This document shows positions 1 to 12,485 of a stretch of DNA of 64,000 nucleotides, piece by piece. The translations under genes were made by a program, and so were the position numbers. The stretch comes from Eustoma russellianum (Eukaryota > Streptophyta > Magnoliopsida > Gentianales > Gentianaceae). Each line of letters opens with the position of its first letter. Positions within the stretch are counted from its first letter, which is position 1. Under the pieces are notes generated by a model. It ran no database searches, was not told the origin of the DNA, and saw only the letters and a list, made by a program, of their open reading frames with translations. The stretch is taken from contig AP025041.1 in assembly GCA_036186865.1 (NCBI GenBank), forward strand, positions 1,421,879 to 1,485,878. The letters run 5' to 3'.

Positions 1-120
1 ACTCGTTTAAACAGTTATAATGTTTTCAAGCCGACGTCGAGTCAAATAATTCGTTTAATTAAACAAATCCGAATTTGAAAGCTTAATATTCAACTCGGCT
101 TGTTTTGTTAACACCCTTAG
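1..120. repeat. Degenerate 'CTCGGCT' dispersed repeat, fragment at window edge
   Basis: AT-rich sequence with scattered motifs of the type actcgtttaa, gccgacgtcgag and caactcggcttg. The same vocabulary recurs at about 11.5-11.8 kb and, better preserved, at 2.3-2.6, 28.2-28.5 and 43.2-43.3 kb. It is probably a decayed copy of that family, cut by the window edge. No coding potential is visible. Confidence 0.4.
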
Positions 121-960
121 TTCCACACTAGGGAGCTGCTAGTGTTCCAAATTCTCAAATAAAAAAATCATGGAATAGTTCTCAAAAAAAAAAAAATTGG
201 AATAAAAAAATAATAGTAAACAAAAGAAGGCATGGAATAAGAAAAGAAAGGAAAATCAACAAGAAAGCTAATGGGTCATCCATACTAATCAACTTAATAA
301 TTAGTAGACCCCTCACTTATTAGTTGAATCAATTGGATCCACTTTATTTATAGATCTCTCCATGTTCTATAACGTGAGATAAAAGAAATTTTTTATTCCT
401 AATTAGTGAATCCTCAACTTTTAAAGAATAGAAAACAAAATATCTGAGAATATTTTGCCAAATCTTTTCAAAATTGTTTATTATAGTACTACACTAATGA
501 CTAAATCTTTCTGGACCCATAATTACATTTTTTCTCTCTGGGATATTGCAAAGTTCTAAATTTCTATCATGTCAAATCCGTAAGTATAGCAGTTATAACA
601 TTAATATACCGTATTTTTTGTTTGATCAATAGTCAAGAAAAAAGAATATGTATTTATATAAAAAAGAGTGTATTTATTATCCTCTAAGTTTTATCATACT
701 TCATCGTTTGAAAAGGAAAAGTAAGCGTATGTTAGAGCATATTTAAGGACATAGATAGGCTTAGTTAGACACTATCTATGTTTTAGGTTGACTTTCCACT
801 TGGTTGCGTATGTTATACCGTTGTTTTACATCACATGTACATATACACGTGATGTGTATTTTAATATCGAAAGTTCTTTCTTTGTATTTATTAAATTTCT
901 TCACTAACACACTAGCCCAACATATCTCTATTATCATGTCATTTATGCATGTACATATAG
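121..960. other. Gene-free AT-rich stretch
   Basis: Homopolymer A and T runs and no open frame with protein-like composition. I recognise nothing here beyond low-complexity sequence. Confidence 0.5.
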
Positions 961-1080
961 AGCTGAGGGTCACTGGAAGCAGACTCTCTATCCTTTGGGA
1001 TAGAGGTATTGTCTGCCTACCACTTACCCTCCCCATACGCTAACGATAGCTTTTGCTGTCGTGGTCCGGATGATGATGAT
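961..1080 (+). repeat. Au-type SINE 3' part
   Basis: The order 'tcactggaagcagactctct', 'gggatagaggta', 'gtctgcctac', 'taccctccccata', 'gatagcttttgctgtcgt' and a terminal GAT-rich tail matches the 3' half of plant Au-like SINEs as remembered (tcctggaagcaacctctct ... taccctccccagacc ... gttgttgttg). The tRNA-like head is not obvious. Related fragments lie at 3640-3700 (+), 3865-3935 (-), 54620-54680 (-) and 60921-61053 (+). Confidence 0.6.
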
Positions 1081-1528
1081 TAAGCTAATAATGTATAAAG
1101 ACTACCTTTTCTTTTGAATTTTACAGTTTAAACTTCTATCGTTTTCAGTTTGGCCACCTGAATATATCTTTTTGGAAGGCCGATTAGAATTTTAATACAA
1201 TTCATAAGGTTATATTTTTTTTTCTTCATTAATTTTTAATTAAATATATTTAGTCCCGCCTGACACTTGCTTAATTTCTTTTATTTTTCGATTTTCTTAA
1301 TATGAAACCTAGATATTCCAATTTAAGAGGAATAATCCCATGGATTCCTTTATGTACTAAATGCACCCGCATAGATCCTCCGAGATTACGTTTCCCATTA
1401 TACTATTAATGATAATAATCACGTCCTCTCTTCACATGTACTTCCATGACGCAGCGATGATTCAGGCTACAATGCCAAATAATTTTGAAAAATAAAAAGA
1501 AGATAAAATTACTTCGTGATCTATTAAC

Positions 1529-1682
1529 GGGTTCAGATCTCCTCACCGTTCCTCTCTCACCGCGTGCGTCACCGCACGACACGTGGCAGCAGTGGGGGGT
1601 GAGGCCGGATGAGGGTTACCCTCATTCAGCCTTACCATCCCTCCCCGCTGCCACGTGTCGCGCGATGAGGAGATCACATCCG
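1529..1682. mobile_element. Mutator-like foldback MITE, family M1 copy A
   Basis: A 154-bp element flanked by the 9-bp direct repeat tctattaac (1520-1528 and 1683-1691), the target-duplication length typical of Mutator-like elements. The ends are inverted repeats (gggttcagatctcctcacc against the complement of gatgaggagatcacatccg). Inside are long mirrored arms around cgcacgacacgtggcag (about 1573-1589) and ctgccacgtgtcgcgcg (about 1648-1664), so the transcript would fold into a hairpin. It is GC-rich against AT-rich surroundings and has no ORF. Three related copies lie at 38.6, 44.4 and 48.9 kb. Confidence 0.8.
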
Positions 1683-1839
1683 TCTATTAACCCGGCATTA
1701 CATTGTTGTGTAGGATCGTTCTTCAATTTTTAAGGTAGACTAGTTCCACATTACTTCAAACACTTAGATGAAATAGGGGAAATCTCTGATTATGAGGTCT
1801 ATCATCTCAGGTATATGAAGTTTTGTAAATGATGTAAAT

Positions 1840-1965
1840 CAGGATCATTTAACGGCTTCTTAGATGAGAGGTTTGTTTACAAGATATTTACTGCAAACTG
1901 GACCAGTATCCACATCACATTAGATGGAAACATCTGGTCCTCAAGTATTGAAGCCACAAAAATCA
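1840..1965 (-). repeat. Diverged tRNA-derived SINE, family S2
   Basis: The words 'caaga.atttactgcaaactgg' and 'cacatcacatt' resemble the better copies at 5.28-5.46, 12.3-12.5 and 55.7-55.9 kb. Assignment is weak because the promoter boxes are eroded. Confidence 0.3.
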
Positions 1966-2322
1966 AAGTTACAGTCATAGAAATAATATAAACTCGAATA
2001 TTAACTAAGTTACGTCTAACACATTACTTCAAAAACTTATCTATATATTTGAGGATCTTATAAGACAGAATGACAGGAACGCCCCTACTGGTGGAGGGTT
2101 TTGTATTTTTTTGAATATATTTCTTCCTATGGTACTTTTGAGGACTTACCCTAAGAGATTCTCTCTTAACCAGGGATAAATGTCTTTTTAGTTTTTACCA
2201 TAGTATATTGAAAAATAATCGAAAGTATATTAGTGCATATATGGCTGACAGAATGACTCTGACATTATGATTATGACATGTGTATTAATGTAGTTTTATT
2301 TAGTATAATATTTTAATATACA

Positions 2323-2580
2323 CAGGGCTGTAAACGAGACGAGCATTGCATTGTTCAAGCTCGGTTCATTTAACATATTTAATTGTTCAAGTTTGGTTCG
2401 TTTAACTCACGAATACATTAACGAGCCGAACACTTTAAACGAATGGTACCAATTACCGAGTTCGAACAGAAAAAAGGCGTTCAAGCTCTATTCATTAACC
2501 TTTTATCCGAGCCGAGCTCGAGCTCAAGCCAAACAAGCTAAACAACCGAACGGCTTGGTTCATTTACTGTATTAAATATA
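2323..2580. repeat. Dispersed TIR repeat with CTCGAGCTCG core (family F3)
   Basis: Begins agggctgtaaacgagacgag and ends near ggttcatttac, a weak inverted pair. The interior has gagctcgagctcaag and ttaaccttttatccgagccg, which recur inverted at 28.2-28.5 kb and 43.2-43.3 kb. Flanks atatacac (left) and atatacat (right) are compatible with an 8-bp hAT-type duplication with one mismatch. This looks like a non-autonomous hAT-like MITE; the superfamily is an inference. Confidence 0.5.
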
Positions 2581-2599
2581 CATAGCATGATCATACATT

Positions 2600-5270
2600 T
2601 TCACTTACCACGAAAAAAGTGAGTCAAAAGATGTGATAGATTATCCTTTTGTGACTCATAGTTGCACATGATATATTATAGCAGTATGAATACTAGAAAT
2701 TTTATTGATACAATGGGATACCGATGTGGTTTGATACACTAAAAGAGAGAAATCATGAAGTGTGGTGTGGCGGTTAGTTTATCTTATTTTTTAACTATTA
2801 GCTCATGAGTTCGATTTTCGCTAACAAGAATGGAAGAACATTTGATAGACATATGCAAAACCTTTGAATGGAGATCTCTATGCATCGAAAAAATTAGTCA
2901 CTCCAGTCAACAGTAAATACCTTTAGGAGACCCAACAAAAATACTAAAACAAAGAAAAATAAAGAAACTTGAATATGTTTTATGGATAATGTTTGAACCA
3001 AAATTTGTCATACAAAGACTGCCCACAAAAATTAAAACCAAGACGAGAAATATTAAATTACTATAACTATATAATAGTTTCTTTATGCTTCATAAGTAAT
3101 TATTTGAGGTCATCCATTGTTAGAGTAATAAGAGTATCCACCACCACTACTGAAAGCGATTGTACTATGAAGGCAAAAACTAATTTAGTATTCACGACTC
3201 CAAACAAGAAGATATTCCCATATAGATTAGGTATCAACTAGGATCCAATCGGTTGGATCTCCTTTAGGTTTGACCAACCTACATATATACCCCGAGATTC
3301 CCATTTCCTATTTTTTTTTTGAATAATTATTCAATGATCCAAAGTATGAATGATCCATGTGGTAATCCTTTGCTTCTTCAATAATTCGTTATAATAATCA
3401 CATTGTTTGAATTCCAATCGCAACTTACGAGCATGTCCAAATTCATGTTTTCTGCGAGAACTAAATAAGAAAAGAAAAAATATAAAGGTAAAATATTTGA
3501 ATTCGATTTTCAAGTATTTTATATGTCAGGCGTAGCAATCTTTTGGGAAGGGCCTCTTGAAATCGCCACTCGAGGTTAATTTTTTTTGCTTTCAAAGTTA
3601 CACGGTTTTAGGAGATAACATTTGATTATTTTAATTAATGAATTATTGGTCCCCACACCCTAGCGTAGCTTTTGTTGTCGTTGTAATATAATGAGTATGG
3701 TTGTTATTGAATTAATAAATTATTGATATAACATGCACAAAGCTTATACTATCCGGTTAAAAGTAATATGAATCGGAAAATAATAGCCACGCTCATCTTT
3801 TTTTTAAAATAAAAATACATGTTTACGCCCTTGAATTTTTATGGTTTAATCACTAAGAAACGATGAAATATCATCATCATCATCCGTACCCAATATATCC
3901 CAACGATAGCAAACGCTATCGCTAGGGTCTGGGGTAATAAACGATGAAATATGTAATCAATATAGGAGAACAAGGTGAGAATATTAAAATATAAGAGTAG
4001 GGATTATCAATTTTCTAACAATTGGGTCATCCCTCCAAAATTAAAAAAAAAGGGGGGGGGGGGGATTTAACTGCTTATCCACCGGAGTTTATGTAATTAT
4101 AAAGGAACAAGATTCATTAACCGAAACGAGATTATGTAACTATATGCACCAAATCCAAGTAAAACTTAAAAGTCAACACCGTATATAAGGTGCACATAAG
4201 TTGAAACTCTTAATAGTTACTCCTAATTCTCTGGTCAAGATTAGTGGAAAATATGATTACTTCATGATAGGTCTAACTTAGCATATCTACTTCAAAAAAA
4301 ACTTAACATATCTTAAAAGTCAAACGGCTCAGTACAGTTTTCAACTTCGGCTATATCCAGGATGGCCTAAGGAACCACGACCCAAGCTGAGACGGCCAAC
4401 ATTCGATGATGTCATGCGATCCTGACTTTTTTTTTTTTTGGTATTGAGGAGACGTCCTATGTCTTTCGAACTCGTCGATTTGACTGTGTATGTAGATTTA
4501 AACAGTCGACTTGAACCTTAGATGACTTGCGTCTAACAGGGTTAAATAATGCTTAATTTGTCAGAATTGACTGGTTACGTTTGTCGTTTTTGGATACGAT
4601 GACTTGTCAAATTAAGCTATAACAATATTTTTAAGCAATATGAAATGGTCACTCACATATCATTTGAAAATTGGTTGAACCAAAGAGTGAAGTTGCAAAG
4701 AAGAAGCGATAGATGCGGTGGCCGTGAACAGAACAAAAAGGGGAAACTATTCCTTGGGGTGGCGTTGTACAGCATGGAAACTTTCGGAAAGTAGATACTT
4801 ATAAAACCTTACTAAACATTCTTGAAGCCAAGAGGAAGGAACGTTTCGCAACATTCCAAATAAATTAGTCAATGCATCATACAAATTAAACTATGTGATC
4901 TTTTTTGTTTAGTTGCAACACACTTTCTGTATCGGTGAGTTAACTTTCTGCGTGTGAAGCTGGCGACACCTAAGCTTCCAGGAACAACTCTTCTGCCCTC
5001 TGTTATCCTAATAACATTCGTCTTTCTTCACCTTTACTCTACGCGTATCCCATTTTTATCATAGAAATTTGGGAAACTTTTGTGTAGTTTATTCGCCACA
5101 TTCTTCTTAAAAGAGGTTACTTGATTTGGAATCATTTCCCCTACTATACTGTATAACCGACCTATCAATTTCTGCCAACTTCTTTCCTTTTCTTGTACTA
5201 TTTCTTAGACCAAAAAGTCATTGTGTGGCCTGAGGCTTCCACCGTCCCAATTTTAAAGAACATATTGTGA
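2600..5270. other. Gene-free interval with SINE scraps and a G homopolymer
   Basis: No credible gene. A tRNA-like head (ggcggttag ... gagttcgattttc) is seen near 2770-2825. Au-type SINE tails occur at 3640-3700 (+) and 3865-3935 (-), the latter with the ctatcgctagggtctgggg signature. A run of about 14 G follows at 4050-4066. Confidence 0.45.
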
Positions 5271-5279
5271 AAGATGTAA

Positions 5280-5465
5280 ATTGGAATTTCAACTGTTTCC
5301 TAGGTTGGATGAAGACTTACGCAGCGACCCACACAAAGTGTCTCCTTGCAAATTAGACGTTCGGTTTAACAGCAGTGGAACACCCATACTGTGCGTGTTC
5401 TTGGATTCGAACTCTTGATCTCTTAGAATAAATCCAACTCAAATACAATTTGAGATATGTCCTAA
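5280..5465 (-). repeat. tRNA-derived SINE, family S2
   Basis: Read on the minus strand, a B-box-like gagttcgaatcc is followed by cacgcacagtatgggtgttc, cactgctgtt, gcaaggagacactttgtgtg and gtcgctgcgtaagtcttca. The same order is found on the plus strand at 6535-6700 and on the minus strand at 12315-12480 and 55660-55880. Similarity between copies is clear by eye; the exact ends are not. Confidence 0.6.
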
Positions 5466-5841
5466 GGCTGCTTTTGTTCTAGTATTTCGATTTGCTTCTA
5501 GTTTGTTTGAGTTTCTTTTCGGATTTTTTTTTCTTGTATGACACTCAATGTTGACCCTTTTTTTTTAAAAAAAAGAATGACGATTTGGAAGTGTTACTAC
5601 CATGTCGTTTGCACATTATTCCATTTTTTTAAACTATGCTTCATTTTGTGTTATCATTTCTTGTTACACTTTTACGACGTAATATTTTTTCCTTTGAAAA
5701 GTTCCATGTAATTTTTTGTTGGCAGAACAATAAAATTGTCACGACCCATGTCTCAAATCTTGGGTTGTCACAAGAACATAACAAGTGTGTCATATGCACT
5801 TGTTTAAGAGATATAACGTGGCTCACATTATAAATATTAAG

Positions 5842-5843
5842 TA

Positions 5844-5926
<83 letters not shown>
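5842..5926. repeat. (TAA)n microsatellite
   Basis: About 28 uninterrupted TAA/AAT units. On the minus strand it produces a spurious poly-leucine reading frame, which is not a gene. Confidence 0.97.
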
Positions 5927-5927
<1 letters not shown>

Positions 5928-6529
5928 GAGAAAAAGAATAATCACCTAAAGGAGCAAGCCAACCGAAAAGCTTGAAAGCTGGCGGTGGAGCATAGCAAAT
6001 CGCGAACCACCACAAGCAAGCATGGTGTGGAAAGTAGCTAGGGATAATCAATAGCACAAATCCCTACCAAAACGACTACATTTTATATCCAATTCAATAC
6101 ATCTTTTTCCTCTTTTTGCAAGCTTTCATACTGACTTTGGAGCATTTTTTTTCGTTAAAAGAATTAGGCTTGGGAGAGGGTGGGGATTCATAGAGGGCGG
6201 TGCAGGTGGTGTGGGGTGGGAAGAGTGAGATGGGCAATGTTGATAATTACTCGTTCCAAGGTTCTGCAGAAACATATGTTGAAGTATTGGAAAAGCCAAC
6301 TCATTCTATACAATTTATTCTTTTTTTTGACATTAAAAGTAGAGAACTCCACAAAAGGGTTTCATGCACATGCACCCCTCTTATGCTCCCATGAGTTTAC
6401 TACCTAAAATATGAAGAATGAGAATGGGGATTCTTGTTCCTTTAGCCAACTCACACTGTTATAGTTACTTTTATGTACTTTCAAAATTAAAAAAATAACT
6501 TACCTACATACCATACAAGTAAGAGCCTA

Positions 6530-6705
6530 CAAGTAGCCTCCAGGACATAGTCCAGTTGGTACTTGGATCGAGATTTGCTTCAAGAGGTCAAAAGTTCTAT
6601 TCCAGGGACACTCAGAGTGTGGGATGTTCCTCTACTGTTAGCTGAAGTCCTGGTTTGCGAGGATACCTTGTGTGGATCACTATGTAAGATCTCGCTCAAT
6701 CTAAA
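6530..6705 (+). repeat. tRNA-derived SINE, family S2
   Basis: An A-box-like acatagtccagttggtactt and a B-box-like aaaagttctattccag are followed by ggatgttcctctactgtt, ggtttgcgaggataccttgt and gtggatcactatgtaag. This plus-strand copy aligns with the minus-strand copies at 5.28, 12.3 and 55.7 kb. Confidence 0.6.
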
Positions 6706-6709
6706 ATGC

Positions 6710-8740
6710 CACTAAACTTCTGATTTGCATTTTCTACATATGCTCTTTGGGGCTAGGATGACAGAGGTCCGGAGTGAGGGATGTCACCTTGCTCCAAGAG
6801 CCTTGACGTGGCCAACTTTTGTTTACGTACCACTCTTACGGTTAAATATAACTCTTTTTTGCCTATTTTGTTGCACAGCATGATGGTATGCACTCAAGTA
6901 AGCCAAGATTACGTTGAGATTCTACATCAATTGTCCTTGATTGCATCGAAACTATTCAACAAAAAAGTGTAACAATAAAAAAAACAGGATTCAGATCATA
7001 TTTCACTATTTTGGGACAGATGCAATAATTATTCAGAAACATGATTCATATCATATTTCACTATGTTATGCGTATATGGTAAAAACAAAAACAAAAAAAG
7101 CGGATAAAACGATGCAATAACAAGGATAACTGCCTATATACTCCCTTTATTTGAGCTTAATTACCTTTAAACCATTTATAGTTCAAAACTCGAAAGTTAT
7201 AGCCCATATATTTTTAGATTAAATTGTAAATGTAAGTTTTCGGTGAAATATCACAAAAATTATTATACTTTAACCCATGTGAATTTGACATATGATTCGT
7301 GACACCTCTTATGTCTATAACTTTTTACTTTGACATCTTCGACTAAAACTATAATTTGTGTTAACTTTGAACAAAAACTATCATAACTATTTTTTTGGTC
7401 TAAAAAGTTTCAAATCAAATAGAAACTAAAAATAATCGTGTCTAAATTCAAACTCAACGAATGAAAATATAAATATTGATGCAATAATATGATGTGAAAG
7501 AAGGTGGGTTGTCAAGAATGGGCTTAGTGGGCCGAGACGGCCAACTGGAAGTGAAGTGGGCATTGCGAAACCCTTATGGCTTTTGCTGGTCCCCAGGCGC
7601 ATCACACCACGTGGGCACCAATTAATATCTTTTGCTATTTTTTTTACTTGTAATTTAGATATAAAAATAGCCACATATTTTCCTTTCTAAGAATTCCTCA
7701 CCCTAGAATCTTTACGACGGTGACATATCATTTTTATTCAACCTTGACATTCCTTTTGGTTTTCCCCTTCTTTCTCTGTTTGACCTTTTTTAGTAACTCT
7801 TTCTGTCTCATGATTATGTCAAACTTCTTTTTATATCAAATTTACACACAATTTTAAAAAATTGTTAAAACACTGATTTAATATTTATATTCTCAAATCT
7901 TGTATTAGAAAAACTTGTATTTTTACAAGTACATACATTATGAATACACACTTATAATTTATTCACCATTCTTTTACTATTAATAGATAGTGAATAAACA
8001 TTTTAAAAGACGGATATGATAATATGTTTACTTGTTCATTGACTGATGCTTAAGCCATCAACTTTCAAAACAAAGCAAAACATCACTATCCAAAAAAGGG
8101 TTTAAGTCTCCTATCCTAAAGGCCTTGTTATAAAGTTTTACAGATAATATAAATCAGTAGTTATCACAATTACCATTAAGATGCAGGCTAGAATGTTACA
8201 AAATATAAGACTTCAAAACCAACTTTAAATTTTACTAACTCTAACTCTAACTGATTCTTAGTTCGTCATGTGATCATAATTAAGCTTATGCCTAATATAA
8301 TAGTCATCAAATAAGTACAAGGATTTTGTCAAAAAAAAATTAGTTCAAGGATCAAATATTTAAAGCAAATATTCATAAGAGACTCAGACTCGTAAAATCA
8401 ATGTAAAATCAGCAAGACCATGTAACTTTTATTGATTTTACAAAGCGCAAAGGGAAAAAAATTGATCGGATAGGTTCAATTAATGCCAGTCTTGTCATTG
8501 TACCTTTAAATTGGCAATAAAAAAAATGCAACAGAAAGATTCTGAGTAATCAAAAGAAAGAAGGTTTGATTAATTGAATAATGATGGTTCGGAAATAAAA
8601 TAATATAAAATGCAGACTTTACCTTAAGATTTGGGAATGACCCATCAAAACATTTCAAATTCCCACCTCCCATCACATGCCTCTTTCTACGTACCCCCTC
8701 TAATTTTTTTTTTAATTTTTGTTTTTTTTTTTGGAAGAAA
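6710..8740. other. Gene-free interval upstream of the YUCCA-like gene
   Basis: AT-rich, no protein-like frame, no repeat that I can name. The last several hundred bases are the presumed promoter of the gene starting at 8910. Confidence 0.4.
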
Positions 8741-8744
8741 GTAC

Positions 8745-8760
8745 CCCTCTATTTAAATCC
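8745..8760 (+). promoter_or_regulatory. Possible TATA region of the YUCCA-like gene
   Basis: The sequence cctctatttaaatcc lies about 155 bases upstream of the chosen ATG and is followed by a pyrimidine/CA-rich leader (accacttcttccatttcctc), the usual look of a plant core promoter and 5' UTR. Inference from composition only. Confidence 0.4.
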
Positions 8761-8909
8761 CACCACTTCTTCCATTTCCTCCAAACCAAATTCTAACAAT
8801 CTTCCCTCTTACCAATAACAAAAAAGAACTTCTCAACTTTCCAAACTTTCAGTTCTCTTCCCAAATCCCAATTCTTTGATCAAAATTTCCCTTCGAGAAA
8901 TTAACAACA

Positions 8910-10379
8910 ATGTTTAGTTTCACGGATAATGACTTCTTTTCACGCAGATGTGTGTGGGTAAATGGCCCTGTAATCGTAGGAGCAGGGCCATCTGGGCTAG
9001 CCGTAGGAGCTTGCCTTAAAAACCAAGGAATCCCTTTTGTAGTTCTTGAAAAAGCAGATTGCATTGCTGCTTTATGGCAAAAGCGCACTTACAATCGCCT
9101 AAAACTTCACCTCCCCAAAAGCTTTTGTCAACTCCCTATGTTTCCATTCCCTGATCATTACCCTGAGTACCCCACCAAGAATCAATTCGTTGATTACTTA
9201 GAATCATATGCAAATCACTTTGGAATCACCCCACAATTCAATGAGTGTGTGCAATCAGCTAAATATGATGAGGCTTGTAAATTATGGAGAATAAAGACTG
9301 TTTCTTCAAATGGCTCTGTTAAATCTGAAGTGGAGTATATTTGCCAATGGCTTGTGGTTGCTACTGGTGAAAATGCAGAGCGTGTGGTGCCTGAAATCGA
9401 CGGATTGAAGGAGTTCTCCGGCGAGGTGTTGCACGCTTGTGATTATAAATCCGGCGAGAATTTCCGTGGCAAGAATGTCCTTGTTGTGGGATGCGGAAAT
9501 TCCGGCATGGAAGTCTCTCTTGATCTTTGTAATCATGATGCAAAACCTTCCATGGTTGTCCGAAGCTCGGTAATTCCCTTCCCCTAATTATCTTGACAAC
9601 AGTATCATATTGAATATTTTATACAACTCATACTAATGTGCTTTTTTCTTTTATTCAGGTCCATGTGTTGCCAAGAGAAATATATGGAAAATCAACTTAT
9701 GAATTAGCTACGTTGATGCTTAAATGGCTGCCCTTTTGGCTAGTGGATAAAATATTGCTGCTTTTCGCATGGTTAATTCTTGGGAACATGGAGAAATATG
9801 GGCTAAAACGGCCATCAATAGGGCCTTTAATGTTGAAGAACACCCATGGAAAAACCCCTGTTCTTGACGTTGGCGCACTGGAAAAAATCAGATCCGGAGA
9901 TATCAAGGTTGTGCCCGGAATCAAGAAGTTCTCACGCCGGACGGTTGAGCTCGTCGACGGTGAGAAACTGGATGTGGATGCAGTGGTTTTGGCTACTGGA
10001 TATTGCAGCAATGTACCCTTTTGGCTTCAGGTTAGATAGATTATTCATGTTTCTATTTCATTTTTGGTTACCCTTTTTTTTAGCTATATTTGTTAAGTGT
10101 TAGTATAAAACTAGCGACATGCTTGGTATATGTTAAGAAATAGAAGCTAATTTTGTTTGTTAAATAATGCAGGAAAGTGAATTTTTCTCCAAGAACGGAT
10201 TACCAAATAGTCCATTTCCTAATGGGTTATATGCAGTTGGGTTTACAAGGAGAGGGCTAGCTGGAGCATCTGCTGATGCAATGAAAATAGCACAAGATAT
10301 TGGAAAAGTTTGGAAGGAGGACTTGAAGCAAAAGAAGCAAAAAGTTCCTACACATAGAAGATGTATTTCACAATTCTGA
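8910..10379 (+). CDS. YUCCA-type flavin monooxygenase (indole-3-pyruvate monooxygenase), YUC5-like
   Basis: Converts indole-3-pyruvate to indole-3-acetic acid, the last step of the main auxin pathway. Exons 8910-9569, 9659-10030 and 10173-10379 all have GT/AG borders and give 412 residues in one frame. The FAD site is VGAGPSG at residues 23-29, an FMO signature FSGEVLHACDY precedes the NADPH site VVGCGNSGME (about 192-201), and LATGY ends at residue 335. The N-terminus with RRCVWVNGPV and the end HRRCIS are typical of the YUC3/5/7/8/9 clade, and QESEFFSKNG is closest to remembered YUC5. Odd: at PFPN/GLYAVGF (residues 358-367) the six or so residues normally found here (a WKG-type segment) are absent, with no stop or frameshift. 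Whether the enzyme works is therefore uncertain. The family call is firm. Confidence 0.93.
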
Positions 10380-12310
10380 TCCTATAAGAAAACATACAAC
10401 TTTAGGGTCGTCTTAACAATTCATTTGTTTTGCTGTGTGATAAACAGTGTAAAAAGTTTGAGAAAAAAGAAAAAAAAAAAGAAAACAAATAGCATAGAAA
10501 ATATAGCCCTCTCCTGTAAGCCCAAAAGTTTTTGGAATAGTTGGGCGTTTTGCTGACTGGGGATGATGAGGCTCCTTTTCCTCCTTTTGTTTTACCATGC
10601 AAACTGTAAACCACCTTGCAAATCACAAGGGTTCTTTATGTTCACTTTGTACAATGTTAACTGACGAATTTCCCTTGAAAGAAATTCGTACCTTTTGAAA
10701 GTTTGTTTGAGTTCCTTCAACTTATGTTTATCTTCTTTCCAAAGATAATCGAATAACCACATATAAGACTAAGGTAAGAATTGAAATCATTTGATCTCAT
10801 GAGTTTAGGCTTATGAAACCATCTCGACCGCGTTATTTTTATCTTTCGCTAGTTTAATATACGCAGACATTAATGTTCTTGGAATTGCTTTCAAGTCTCA
10901 ACCGCTCAATCAATGTAGTTTTTGAGATGCAAATGACATGTCGTTTAAGTCAACTCATAGTTATAACTGCCCCTAGTAGACCTATAAGGTTGACTGCTAA
11001 TGCATATGCCTGTTCTAGTTTTAATGTTGATCCAAGTAAAGATGAAAATGATAAAGATATAAACGTATAAGAAGAGAAAGTCAAACATTGCCCCTCCACA
11101 ACCCCCCCCCCCCCCCCCCGGGGAAAAAAAGAGAGCAGCAATTCATGTATCAAAGACCCACCAGGTAGTATTTTTTCATTGAAATTGGCTGTCTAACCTT
11201 AACGTTCAACTTCTCAAATATTGCCTCTTTGTTTCATCGTGCTTTTTTTTTTTTTTTTTTGCTTGCCTACTCAATCAAGAAATAAACTGACATTTTTTTC
11301 AAAAAAAAAAAAGAGGAAAGAATGTCATTCATTTTAAGTTACAAGACTATATATACAAAAATCCCAACCCCAAACTCTCCTCGTACTTTTATCACCGTTT
11401 ATTTCCATCATAAGGTACATTTATGTATCATGTGACTTATAATTTGACTATAATCATGAGACTTATAATTTGACTATGAGAAAACGGAGTCAAGCCTTAC
11501 ATAAACTTATGCTCCAAGCAGGGCTTTTTCCGAGCCAAGTAGTGGGCTTTTAAGCTCGATACGATAAGGTTAATAGGCTGACTTGGCTTAACTCGTTTAA
11601 TATGTCGAGACTAAACATTTCTTTGAGTTTGGTTTGACAATGTTATATTTCTTTAAACAATCTGACTTCAACTCGGCTCTTCAAGTAAACAAATCTAATT
11701 AAATGTTTGAACCTAGTTTGTTAATTAAATTAACGAACAAACTTGAACTAAACACGAACTGCTCTGAAAAACTCGATTCGTTAAACATCCCTAAGTTCAA
11801 AGACTGGAAAGAGAGGACTGAAGCCGATCTTAACCATTTGTTTTAATTTTGCCGTACTTTATCTATATTTTCATCTAGAGGGAAAGCAAGCAATCCACAT
11901 GGTTCTCCATACCATGGAATCAGAAAAACAAATGGGTTATTCAGTAACATGAACCATACACCATCACATTGTCAGATCTCCAGCCACAATTTTCTCCTCA
12001 GCAGGCAATTCCACGTTCTTATATCATTTTTGGTGCCTCCTTCAACATGACCTCATATGATCTAAATCTTTGCGGCCTTTATTTATGTTGTCATCTATTT
12101 GAGGCTTTTATTGCTTCTGACTATTTACTGACTGCGGCTGTGTTTTGTCAGAAATCTCTTTGTTAGGTTTGGACAACATCAGGTGTGTACGCAGTTCCAC
12201 AACTTGTTCGTCTATCTCAGCCGTCAAAGCACAACTTGAATCAAAAGGCCATGGTCCATAAGACCTCTATCGTCTCACCCCAAAGGTTGGAAGATGAAAA
12301 TCAAGAGCTT
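10380..12310. other. Gene-free interval after the YUCCA-like gene
   Basis: 3' UTR-like sequence, then AT-rich DNA. It holds a run of about 19 C at 11102-11120, a T run near 11244, and a degenerate member of the CTCGGCT repeat family at about 11515-11800. Small open frames here have no recognisable content. Confidence 0.45.
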
Positions 12311-12314
12311 AACA

Positions 12315-12485
12315 GCCTCTTATGTTAAGTGAGGACTTACGCAGTGACCAACACAGAATGTTCTTTGCATACCAGACCAGCTGCTTAGCGGTAGTGGAAC
12401 ACAAACTGTGCGTGTCCCTAAAATCGAACTTTTATACCCTTAAAGCAAATCTCAATCCGAATATAAACTGAGCAATACCATGAGA
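12315..12485 (-). repeat. tRNA-derived SINE, family S2
   Basis: Contains gaggacttacgcagtgacc, ttctttgcataccagacc, ggtagtggaacacaaactgt and gcgtgtccctaaaatcgaac in the same order as the copy at 5.28 kb, both on the minus strand. Diverged, with unclear ends. Confidence 0.55.

Noticed and set aside
5641..6057. 138-codon minus-strand frame with a long poly-leucine run
   Set aside because: It is the reverse reading of the TAA microsatellite; no protein features outside the repeat.
11102..11120. C homopolymer, with others at 28790 and 32391 and G runs at 4050 and 17595
   Set aside because: Simple length-variable runs; no sign of function, and length may partly be assembly error.
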